This document shows positions 8,890-16,441 of a stretch of 36,524 nucleotides of DNA, one piece after another (the stretch's first letter is position 1; every line of letters begins with the position of its first letter). The DNA is taken from assembly GCA_020444415.1 (NCBI GenBank), contig JAHLLA010000018.1, positions 1-36,524 of the forward strand. The letters run 5' to 3'. The notes beneath the pieces were generated by a model that saw only the letters and a program-made list of their open reading frames with translations, was not told where the DNA came from and ran no database searches. Made by a program: the position numbers and the translations under genes. The stretch is from Bacteroidota bacterium. GTDB taxonomy: Bacteria; Bacteroidota; Bacteroidia; Bacteroidales; F082.

Positions 8890-9015
8890 ATGGTAATGTA
8901 TAACATGACACGCAAAATAAATTGGGGAATTATTGGTTTGGGTAAAATTGCAAATAAGTTTCTAACAGGACCACCAGAAATCACGTTCTGGAGAATTGAA
9001 AAAGAATTTAAATAA
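8890..9015 (+). pseudogene. N-terminal fragment of a Gfo/Idh/MocA-type oxidoreductase
   Basis: From ATG 8905 (or in-frame ATG 8890) the sequence reads MTRKINWGIIGLGKIANKF, the Rossmann NAD(P)-binding N-terminus (GxGxxA) typical of Gfo/Idh/MocA dehydrogenases, which are normally 320-400 residues. After about 20 residues the similarity ends, and an unrelated short tail runs to TAA at 9013-9015. The rest of the gene is missing from the 420 bases that follow, so this is a deletion remnant. Confidence 0.7.
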
Positions 9016-9250
9016 TAACGCCATCTGCCAGCACTGTGTATAATTAATAGATTGTAAAGTGTTTACTAGGAATATTATAAGGATTAATCTTTGGTTCGTT
9101 TTTTTTAATGAATTCTAGCCAACCCAACTAATCATACTCAAAATCATTAACAATGTCTGCTATAATTATTTTTGCGATATTTACTAATGTTATATTTATT
9201 GTATTTTAAAACTCTATAATATGCTTAATTACAGAGATTTATATTAATGT

Positions 9251-9316
9251 ATGGTGAACCCAAGGGGACAAAGGTCGAGCCAATTTCTTAAGGATTGACT
9301 ATATTGATTTATGAAT
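9251..9316 (-). repeat. Dispersed ~65-bp repeat, copy B
   Basis: It aligns with copy A (3541-3606) over about 65 bases with one small gap; shared blocks are gtgaaccc, ggtcga/tgtcga followed by ccaattt, and ctatattgattta. The tRNA-like 3' end carries the same 5-base interruption as copy A. It lacks the adjacent hairpin. Both copies have the same orientation and flank the 5.6-kb decayed segment. Confidence 0.6.
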
Positions 9317-9434
9317 GAATGACTTGACATCTGAAATAAAAAGACACTATGTTTGTATTAAATTGATTTCAATTTTTATTTGGCTTTACTATTAATATAA
9401 TGGGAATAAAGATAATTGTTCTACCTATTATATT

Positions 9435-10151
9435 TCAATCCTCTAATATATCTGTTCTGAGCTTGTGATTAATAGCAGAAAAAAACTGGCCATTGGGGCC
9501 ATCATTTGCAACTAAAACCGGAGCTAATGCTCCTGGTAACACAGCTTCAACCGGATGCTCTGCATTTTCACCTCCCATATCCGTGCGTAACCAGCCAGGG
9601 TCGAGGTAATTAATTCGAACACCAGTATTATGAAGTTTTGATGCTATATCCTCTGTTAGTTTATTTACAGCCCACTTTGAGGCACCATAAGGGGCCAATT
9701 CGGGTTTGTCTTTAATTCCCGATGAGATATTAATAACCCGCCCAAAACCATTTTCGATCATGGCAGGTATAAATGCGCTACATAAACTATACAAAGCCAT
9801 TACATTTACTCTAAAACTCTCAGCCCATTCTTCCCAACTATGGCTCCAGATATCTTTATGGAAAGGGGTCATGATGGCTGCATTGTTGTATAATATTTCA
9901 ACATTTATGTTTAAATCCTGAACTTGTTTTATTAAATGACTGACATTCTTTTCATCCGATAATTCACCATAAACACAATACGTATTTACATTATATTTCT
10001 CAAGCAGTTTTAGAGTTTTCAAACAGCTTGTATTTGTTCTTCCATGAATAATAATGTTGCAGCCCAATTTAGCTAATCCCATAGCAATTTGTTGCCCAAT
10101 ACCACGACTTGATCCTGTAACTAATGCATTTTTCCCTTTTAGATCTATCAT
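9435..10151 (-). CDS. SDR-family NAD(P)-dependent oxidoreductase
   Basis: 238 residues, the usual length for a classical short-chain dehydrogenase. The Rossmann motif TGSSRGIG is at 12-19, NNAA at 89-92, the catalytic Ser at 143/144 (NISSG), and YxxxK as Tyr155-Lys159, followed by the PGWLRTDMGG loop (185-194). SRG after the TG and the basic character near R38 suggest NADP(H) preference, but the substrate cannot be read from sequence. No signal peptide: cytoplasmic. It is transcribed away from the PUL regulator, sharing a 315-bp divergent region. It may be unrelated to glucan use. All family key residues are present, so it looks functional. Confidence 0.9.
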   Translation of the reverse strand: MIDLKGKNALVTGSSRGIGQQIAMGLAKLGCNIIIHGRTNTSCLKTLKLLEKYNVNTYCVYGELSDEKNVSHLIKQVQDLNINVEILYNNAAIMTPFHKDIWSHSWEEWAESFRVNVMALYSLCSAFIPAMIENGFGRVINISSGIKDKPELAPYGASKWAVNKLTEDIASKLHNTGVRINYLDPGWLRTDMGGENAEHPVEAVLPGALAPVLVANDGPNGQFFSAINHKLRTDILED

Positions 10152-10466
10152 AATTAATTTATAAACTGATTATTTATTGCAAATATACCATCAACTAATG
10201 TATTTAGGATTAAATAAATTATTTTCTATTATATTAACACAATCGACTTTTTTACTATAGCTATTGCATGATAAATTTTTTTAATATGATAATCTATCGG
10301 TCAGATATTTTAAACCAATGAATCAAAGGTTTTTTGTAGTCGGTAAATAAGTTCAGTTGGTAATCCCAAAATTCTTAGTAATTAAAAAATATGATTTAAC
10401 TTTATCCTAAATTATTGTTACAGAATGGAGAATATTTAGAATTCTTATTATATATCATTATATCCT
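10152..10466. other. Divergent intergenic region between SDR gene and PUL regulator
   Basis: 315 bases of AT-rich DNA without an ORF. It must hold promoters for both neighbours; only the SDR -7 box stands out. No copy of the TGATGTA motif seen upstream of the PUL operon is obvious here. Confidence 0.5.
10180..10187 (-). promoter_or_regulatory. Candidate -7 box for the SDR gene
   Basis: On the minus strand this reads TATATTTG, a full match to the Bacteroidota -7 consensus TAnnTTTG, placed about 29 bases before the SDR start. No clear -33 TTTG was found at the expected spacing. Confidence 0.4.
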
Positions 10467-13352
10467 ATGTCAGACTCAAAGAAAGTTATTACCACTCTTG
10501 TTTTTATCTTCATAGCAGTCTCTATAAATGCACAGGTAAAATCAATTGGAACACCTTTTGTTCGTAATTATTCACGTGCTAATTATCAAGCAGGTAGTCA
10601 AACCTGGGATATTGAGCAAGGGGAAAACGGCATGATGTATTTTGCAAATAACAATGGTTTACTAGAATACGATGGAAAATATTGGAACGTGTATCCCATG
10701 CCGAACAATAGTATTATTAGAGCAATCAGAAGCACGAATGACGATATTATATATGCAGGAGGATATGATGAGTTTGGGTATTACCAAATTGGTGAAATGG
10801 GTGGCGCAAAATATAAATCGCTTACTGACCTGTTACCAAAAGATAACCGGAACTTTGGTGATGTTTGGAAGATTTATATTCACGCTGATGGAGTAATATT
10901 CCAAACCTATACGCAATTAATGTTTTATAAGAACAATAAGGTTACCTTAATAACGGCCCCATCAACTTTTCATTTTTCTTTTCTTGTAAACAATGAATAC
11001 TATGTAAATGACCTGAAGAAAGGATTGATGAGATATGCTATGGGAAACTTGTATCCGCTTATCGGTATAGAAAGTTTAATCGGAAAAGAAATTTGGAGTA
11101 TGCAGGCTCTAGGCAAATATTTGTTAATTGCCACGGCTTCAGACGGAATTTATTTATACGATGGCAATTCACTAAGCACATGGCAAAACCCTTCGCTGGA
11201 TTTTTTAAAACGAAATCAAATTTATAGTTGTGAGAGATTAGGGGATAACTTGCTGGCTTTTGGCACCATCCAAAATGGTTTACTTCTTTGTGACAATGAA
11301 GGAGAACCACTACAACTTATAAACATAGAGGATGGATTACAAAACAACACCATTTTATGTATTGAAAAAGACATGTTTGGAAACCTTTGGCTTGGAACAG
11401 ACCTAGGTATTGATTACGTAGAGATTAATTCTCCGCTCTCCAATTTGTCGGACAACCTTGGCTTAGGAACAGGATATACGGCTATAGAATTTAATAACAA
11501 CCTTTACTTAGGAACAAACAAGGGTTTATTTGTTATGCCAGTTGCGTATTTTAAAAGTGGGGGGCTTGTTTCAAAAGAAATGCGCTTGATTGAAGAAACA
11601 CGCGGCCAGGTATGGACATTAAAGGAAATAGAAGGCAGCTTGTTCTGTGGACATAACAATGGTACTTTTTTAATTAAAGACAATACCGCTGAAAAGATTG
11701 CAGATGTGCCAGGGGGGTGGTCATTCTTGCAAACACCTGGTTATCCTGCAAAAATTATCGGTGGTAATTTTTCTGGGATAGCACTTTATGAAAAAAATAA
11801 CAAGAAGTGGAAATTTGTTAAACAATATAAAGGCTTTTCGGAATCTACACGGACAATCGAATTTGACGAAAAAGGTTCATTATGGATGGCACATGGATAC
11901 AAAGGAGTATTTAAGCTGCATTTTGAGTCAAATTATGATACAATTGAAAGCGTTGTATTTTATAACTCACAAAACAGTTATTTATCTTCAAATGATGTAA
12001 ACCTTGCCAAAATAGATAATAAAATCGTTTTTATGAATCTAAAGAACATATTCACATTTTCAAAAGAAGATGAAAATTTTGTTCCATATGACAATTTAAA
12101 TCGTTATCTATCTGGTTACAAAGTAAGAGCTCTTACGCAGGATAATGAAGGCAATGTGTGGTATTTTAAAGATAACGAATCTGGTGTCTTGCGAAAACAA
12201 GAAGACGGCAATTATACAGATATATACTTACCTTTTTTGAAAATCAAAGATCGATTTGTTAAAGGATTCGAATTTGTTTACCCACTTGATAATGAAAATG
12301 TTTTTTTTGGAGCTGAAAATGGCTTTATACATTATAATCCCTCAATAAATAAGAATTATAATTATAAATATAAAACCTATCTCAGGTCAATGCGTTCATT
12401 TAATCCAGATTCAACATATTTGCCACTTATTGCTGATAATCAATCAATAAAACTAGCGTATAGCAACAATGACCTGGAATTTACATTTTCAGCAAACGAT
12501 TTTGAAAATTCAGATCAGATTGTATTTTCTACATATTTACAGGGTTATGATGAAAATTGGTCTGAATGGCAATCACGAAGTTCGCGTGATTTTACCAATT
12601 TATACGAAGGAGAATATGTTTTTAAAGTAAAAGCAAAAAATATATATGGTTCTATTTCTGATGAAGTGAGTATTGGTTTTAAAGTGCAGCCTCCTTTGCA
12701 GCGCTCCCTCATTGCGTATATATTTTACAGTGTCATCGTATTGCTAATAATAATACTGATTGGGTGGGCGCTGAAGAGACGTTTTAAAAAAGCAAAATTA
12801 AAAAGCGAAAAAGAACAACAAGAGAGTTTTAAGAAGAAAGAAGAGACCATGCAGAGAGAAGCATTGGAAGCTGAGAAAGAGATAATACGCATGAGAAATG
12901 AAAAATTGCGTGGGGAGATGAAACAAAAAGATAAAGAACTTGCTAATGCGACCATGCAAACGTTGCAAAAAAATGATATGCTCATCAAGTTAAGAGATGA
13001 ATTAAAAAAATTGGCTGCGCTATCTGATGATGAGACGCACAAATACGAGGTAAAATATTTGGTTCGAAAGATCAATAAAGAAATTGACAATGAAAATCAG
13101 TGGAAAATATTTGAAACTCAGTTTGAAAACGTTCATGAAGAGTTTTTAAAAAGACTGAAAACAGCTTACCCAGATTTAACGCCACGGGAGTTAAAATTGT
13201 GTGCTTATTTACGCATGAATAATTCGAGCAAGGAAATTTCATTACTTATGAATATTTCAACACGCGGGGTTGAAATAAGTCGATATAGACTCCGAAAAAA
13301 ACTTAACCTTCCCCGGGAGACTAATCTCACTGACTTTATTATGTCGTTTTGA
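10467..13352 (+). CDS. Membrane-spanning triple-Y (Reg_prop/Y_Y_Y) transcriptional regulator with LuxR-type HTH
   Basis: 961 residues. Signal peptide (1-22, ending NAQ). A large periplasmic sensor follows with two-component-regulator propeller repeats (e.g. WDIEQGENGMMYFANNNGLL near 50; DMFGNLWLGTDLGI near 308; NEGNVWYF near 565). A Y_Y_Y domain lies at about 670-735, one transmembrane helix at 748-768, a charged coiled coil at about 775-850, and a cytoplasmic LuxR/GerE-type helix-turn-helix at the C-terminus (TPRELKLCAYLRMNNSSKEI from 905, then ISTRGVEISRYRLRKKL). There is no histidine kinase, receiver or AraC domain, so it differs from hybrid two-component PUL regulators and resembles a one-component transmembrane activator. 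It stands immediately upstream of the operon, same strand, separated by 299 bases holding a phased repeat array; it is the likely local regulator. Confidence 0.85.
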   Translation: MSDSKKVITTLVFIFIAVSINAQVKSIGTPFVRNYSRANYQAGSQTWDIEQGENGMMYFANNNGLLEYDGKYWNVYPMPNNSIIRAIRSTNDDIIYAGGYDEFGYYQIGEMGGAKYKSLTDLLPKDNRNFGDVWKIYIHADGVIFQTYTQLMFYKNNKVTLITAPSTFHFSFLVNNEYYVNDLKKGLMRYAMGNLYPLIGIESLIGKEIWSMQALGKYLLIATASDGIYLYDGNSLSTWQNPSLDFLKRNQIYSCERLGDNLLAFGTIQNGLLLCDNEGEPLQLINIEDGLQNNTILCIEKDMFGNLWLGTDLGIDYVEINSPLSNLSDNLGLGTGYTAIEFNNNLYLGTNKGLFVMPVAYFKSGGLVSKEMRLIEETRGQVWTLKEIEGSLFCGHNNGTFLIKDNTAEKIADVPGGWSFLQTPGYPAKIIGGNFSGIALYEKNNKKWKFVKQYKGFSESTRTIEFDEKGSLWMAHGYKGVFKLHFESNYDTIESVVFYNSQNSYLSSNDVNLAKIDNKIVFMNLKNIFTFSKEDENFVPYDNLNRYLSGYKVRALTQDNEGNVWYFKDNESGVLRKQEDGNYTDIYLPFLKIKDRFVKGFEFVYPLDNENVFFGAENGFIHYNPSINKNYNYKYKTYLRSMRSFNPDSTYLPLIADNQSIKLAYSNNDLEFTFSANDFENSDQIVFSTYLQGYDENWSEWQSRSSRDFTNLYEGEYVFKVKAKNIYGSISDEVSIGFKVQPPLQRSLIAYIFYSVIVLLIIILIGWALKRRFKKAKLKSEKEQQESFKKKEETMQREALEAEKEIIRMRNEKLRGEMKQKDKELANATMQTLQKNDMLIKLRDELKKLAALSDDETHKYEVKYLVRKINKEIDNENQWKIFETQFENVHEEFLKRLKTAYPDLTPRELKLCAYLRMNNSSKEISLLMNISTRGVEISRYRLRKKLNLPRETNLTDFIMSF

Positions 13353-13436
13353 TAATCTTTTACATGTCAACTTCACAGCTTATTTAATGCAATCGTTTTC
13401 GAGGTAAACTACAGCTAGTAAACTATGATAATCAGT

Positions 13437-13502
13437 TTATTACATTTTATATGATGTAATAATGATGTAGTCTGTAATGCCCTCTGATGTAAAATTGATG
13501 TG
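13437..13502 (+). promoter_or_regulatory. Phased TGATGTA array with overlapping inverted repeat (candidate operator)
   Basis: TGATGTA occurs at 13452, 13463 and 13485, and TGATGTG at 13496; spacings are 11, 22 and 11 bases, i.e. one helical turn with one position skipped. A perfect 9-bp inverted repeat overlaps it: TTATTACAT (13437-13445) and ATGTAATAA (13454-13462). The array ends about 33 bases before the candidate -7 box, where an activator would be expected to bind. Function is inferred from placement. Confidence 0.5.
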
Positions 13503-13534
13503 CAATTTTTCTGGACTGCTTGTCGCGGTTACTT

Positions 13535-13542
13535 TATTTTTG
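13535..13542 (+). promoter_or_regulatory. Candidate -7 box for the PUL operon
   Basis: TATTTTTG matches the Bacteroidota -7 consensus TAnnTTTG. There is no good -33 TTTG, in keeping with a promoter that needs an activator. The predicted leader before the 13652 start would be about 100 bases. Confidence 0.4.
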
Positions 13543-13651
13543 ACATTGTGTAAATGAATTTTTCCACATTTATTCTGCAAATTTTAAAATAAATCAAATG
13601 TAATTAGAGTTGATTTATAACCAATTAATATTAATTAAATAAAAAATTGTT

Positions 13652-15157
13652 ATGAAGAGAAAAATTAATTTAAAATGGTTGCTATCAGTTATTTTTCTGA
13701 TGATGACTGCGACTGCCATCACACTTAGTTCTTGTAAAAAAGATGAGGAGGATCCTCCAACTGCAGATCCAGTTGCAAGTTTTCAGTTCGCTGTAAGTGG
13801 AACAAATTTTATGGAAGTTACATTCTCAAATTATTCCCAGAATGCCACATCTTACACCTGGGATTTCGGCGATGGTGAAACATCAACTGAAAAAGATCCT
13901 GTGCATATATATGCATCTACTGGAACCTTTACCGTGAAACTTACGGCAAAAAATGATGCCGGCAAAAGTGCCGACTATTCCAATGCCGTTACCGTAACTG
14001 ATCCTAATGAAGCCTATAAATTATTAACAGGAGAGGTATCAAAAACATGGAAATTATTCAGAGAGGGTGTTTGCATGTCCTTTGGACCAAGTCCTGATGA
14101 TCCTGCTGGCTGGTGGCCTGGTTTGGAAAATGACGGAGCAAGACCATGCTTATATCAACAGGAATTTACATTTTATTTTGATGGAACTTATGAATTCAAT
14201 GACAATGGATCATTCTGGGGTGAATATGGCGTTTGGGAAGGCGACTTATTGGAAACCTGTTTTGATGCAGTGCCTGCAAATATGATTAATAAAGACGGGG
14301 TTGACGTAAGCGAATGGTTATCTGGAACATATGCTTTTACATATGATCCTTCTGCTGGAACTGCCACCCTCACAGGACAAGGTGCCTGGATAGGTATTCC
14401 TAAATTAACTTATACGGGTGAAACTACTGTTCCTGTTGCAAGCACAACCTTCAATATTGAAATTACACAAGAAGAGGGTTATGATTTAATGCATATTAAT
14501 TTTAACTGGGGTGAAGATGGATATTGGCCAATCGTTTACGTCCATTACTATGATCCTTCATTAGAGCCTGATTTAGTTACTGTAGAGCCTCCTTATGGAG
14601 AAGATCTTCCCGATTTAACTCCAACTGAAATGTGGAATACATTCGAAACTTCCTCAAGTTTTGTAGTTCTTGATACAGCTGGTGTATACCCGGGAACCAA
14701 CCCTGCTGCAAATGGTATGGCCTTAACTATGGGTGTCGCTGATCCTGCAGGTGGTGCTACTAATGTAGGCCAATATGACAGAATAGGTACATACCAGGAA
14801 CTTCAGTTCCAGATGAATAATGACATTCAATTTGACAATTTCACAACCGTATCAATTGATGTGTATATGCCAAGTTCAAATGACTACTCAGGTACATTGA
14901 CAAAGGACATTGCAATTGTCATTGGTGAGGCAAGCCAGCATGAACAATGGTGGACTTTCCATATTCAATATGATGCGACAGCTACGGTAATGGACGAATG
15001 GGTCACGTATACTTTTAACCTGGATTCACCTACAAGTGGTGAGGGAGGTTATACACCACAGGAAAGGACTGATCTTGATTTCTTTGCTATTTCACTTGGT
15101 GGTGGCGGACATGACGCACCAGGCACTTTCTTCATACGTAATTTTACTTTTAATTAA
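13652..15157 (+). CDS. PKD-domain surface glycan-binding lipoprotein (SusE-position protein)
   Basis: 501 residues. A lipoprotein signal ends at Cys28 (LSSC); the residues after it (KKDEED) are lysine plus acidic, matching the Bacteroidota lipoprotein export signal, so a cell-surface location is predicted. A PKD domain (about 40-118, with WDFGDGETS) is followed by a tryptophan-rich beta domain (about 125-310; e.g. WKLFREGVCM, WWPGLENDG, GEYGVWEGD) and a C-terminal jelly-roll-like domain (about 325-501; ends FFIRNFTFN) reminiscent of carbohydrate-binding modules. No catalytic motif. In known laminarin PULs of marine Bacteroidota, PKD-containing lipoproteins beside susCD bind beta-1,3-glucan; the same role is inferred here. 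It is the first gene of the operon, ahead of susCD, which is less common than placement after susD. Confidence 0.75.
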   Translation: MKRKINLKWLLSVIFLMMTATAITLSSCKKDEEDPPTADPVASFQFAVSGTNFMEVTFSNYSQNATSYTWDFGDGETSTEKDPVHIYASTGTFTVKLTAKNDAGKSADYSNAVTVTDPNEAYKLLTGEVSKTWKLFREGVCMSFGPSPDDPAGWWPGLENDGARPCLYQQEFTFYFDGTYEFNDNGSFWGEYGVWEGDLLETCFDAVPANMINKDGVDVSEWLSGTYAFTYDPSAGTATLTGQGAWIGIPKLTYTGETTVPVASTTFNIEITQEEGYDLMHINFNWGEDGYWPIVYVHYYDPSLEPDLVTVEPPYGEDLPDLTPTEMWNTFETSSSFVVLDTAGVYPGTNPAANGMALTMGVADPAGGATNVGQYDRIGTYQELQFQMNNDIQFDNFTTVSIDVYMPSSNDYSGTLTKDIAIVIGEASQHEQWWTFHIQYDATATVMDEWVTYTFNLDSPTSGEGGYTPQERTDLDFFAISLGGGGHDAPGTFFIRNFTFN

Positions 15158-15175
15158 TAATTGATAGAATTTTGA

Positions 15176-15206
15176 GTATATCACAGGCAGTATGCCTGTG
15201 ATATAC
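15176..15206 (+). terminator. Perfect 14-bp intergenic hairpin between the glycan-binding protein and GH16 genes
   Basis: GTATATCACAGGCA (15176-15189) pairs without mismatch with 15193-15206 across a 3-base GTA loop. Only TTTA follows, so it is a weak intrinsic terminator at best. Partial termination or protection of the upstream mRNA against 3' decay are both plausible. Confidence 0.6.
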
Positions 15207-15239
15207 TTTACTGATTATACCAACTAATTAGACTTTCAA

Positions 15240-16367
15240 ATGCTGAGATCATATCTTTATTTGATTTCCAGTTTAGTGCTTTTGTTTATGATGAATAATT
15301 GCACCAAAGAGGAAAATAACTTAAGCGAGGGAGATCCCTATGATCTACTTGTTGAAATTCTTACAATAGACCTTAATAATAATGAAGTTACACTGCAAGC
15401 TCTTGCGCAAAATGCGACTCTATATCAACTATACATAGAGAACGACGTTGAACCTATAGATGCAAATACTTCTGGTTTTTTTAGTCACATATTTGATGAG
15501 CCCGGAATATACAACCTAACTGTAAGAGCATATGGTTCATCAGGTAGGTATGTTAAGGATACAAAGCTAGTTGAACTAATTACAGAGCAACCGACAGACA
15601 CTATACCACTTGATAAGGGCTATTTCACACCTTTAGAATATGATGGGTATGAACTCATGTGGAACGATGAGTTCAATGGAAATTCCATCAGTTCTTCTAG
15701 TTGGTCGTTTGAATTAGGAAATGGATGTCCTGCTAATTGTGGTTGGGGCAATAGCGAATTGGAATATTACAAGTCTGAAAATGCATGGGTAGCAGACTCA
15801 GTACTTACAATTGAAGCAAGAGAAGAAATAGTGGGTAGTAATTCATATACCTCTGCTCGTATGAAAACTCAAGCTAAAGTATCATTTCAATATGGTCGAG
15901 TAGATATTAGAGCTTTACTTCCAAAGGGTCAGGGAATTTGGCCAGCACTGTGGATGATGGGCAATAATATAGCATCTGTTGGATGGCCCAAGTGCGGGGA
16001 GATTGATATTATGGAAATGATAGGTGGTAATGGAAGGGAAAATACGGTTCATGGAACTATTCATTACGACAATAATGGCCATATATTTACGGGTGATAGC
16101 TATACGTTATCTTCAGAGAATTTCTACAATGCTTACCATGTCTTCAGCATTATATGGGACGATTCTACAATAAAATGGTATGTAGACGATAATCTTTATC
16201 ATCAGGAAAATATAAGCAGTCCAGATAGAAGCGAATTTCATCAGGAGTTCTTTTTTCTTTTAAACCTAGCTGTTGGTGGAGAGTGGCCAGGAAATCCTGA
16301 TTCATCAACTACCTTTCCGCAACGTATGAAGGTAGATTACATTCGTGTATTTCAGTTAGCGAAATAA
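15240..16367 (+). CDS. GH16 endo-beta-1,3-glucanase (laminarinase) lipoprotein
   Basis: 375 residues. Lipoprotein signal with Cys21 (MMNNC, a relaxed lipobox); TKEE after it suggests surface export. Residues ~35-115 form a small Ig/PKD-like domain. The GH16 catalytic domain spans about 135-375: WNDEFNG near 141, GWGNSELEYY near 168, GIWPALWMMG near 232, and the signature GEIDIMEMIG with nucleophile Glu254, Asp256 and acid/base Glu259 (ExDxxE). The EIDIME form with the extra Met is typical of the laminarinase-type subgroup. It ends FPQRMKVDYIRVFQ, the usual last strand. All catalytic residues are present. Predicted role: cutting beta-1,3-glucan at the cell surface into fragments that SusCD import. 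It lies between the binding protein and susC. Confidence 0.93.
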   Translation: MLRSYLYLISSLVLLFMMNNCTKEENNLSEGDPYDLLVEILTIDLNNNEVTLQALAQNATLYQLYIENDVEPIDANTSGFFSHIFDEPGIYNLTVRAYGSSGRYVKDTKLVELITEQPTDTIPLDKGYFTPLEYDGYELMWNDEFNGNSISSSSWSFELGNGCPANCGWGNSELEYYKSENAWVADSVLTIEAREEIVGSNSYTSARMKTQAKVSFQYGRVDIRALLPKGQGIWPALWMMGNNIASVGWPKCGEIDIMEMIGGNGRENTVHGTIHYDNNGHIFTGDSYTLSSENFYNAYHVFSIIWDDSTIKWYVDDNLYHQENISSPDRSEFHQEFFFLLNLAVGGEWPGNPDSSTTFPQRMKVDYIRVFQLAK

Positions 16368-16441
16368 TGAATTACACCAAATTTCAATATAGATTTTTAA
16401 AGTTATTTATTTAAAATCAATTTATTCAAATAATAAAGCAG

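Larger units (their letters stand above)
8673..9434. other. 760-bp stretch with remnants only
   Basis: It holds the oxidoreductase fragment (8890-9015) and repeat copy B (9251-9316). The remainder is AT-rich with no convincing gene and no clear terminator for either neighbour. Confidence 0.6.

Noticed and set aside
9153-9209. 18-residue hydrophobic ORF (MSAIIIFAIFTNVIFIVF)
   Set aside because: Very short, in AT-rich DNA where such ORFs arise by chance; no ribosome site, promoter or known toxin-peptide context.
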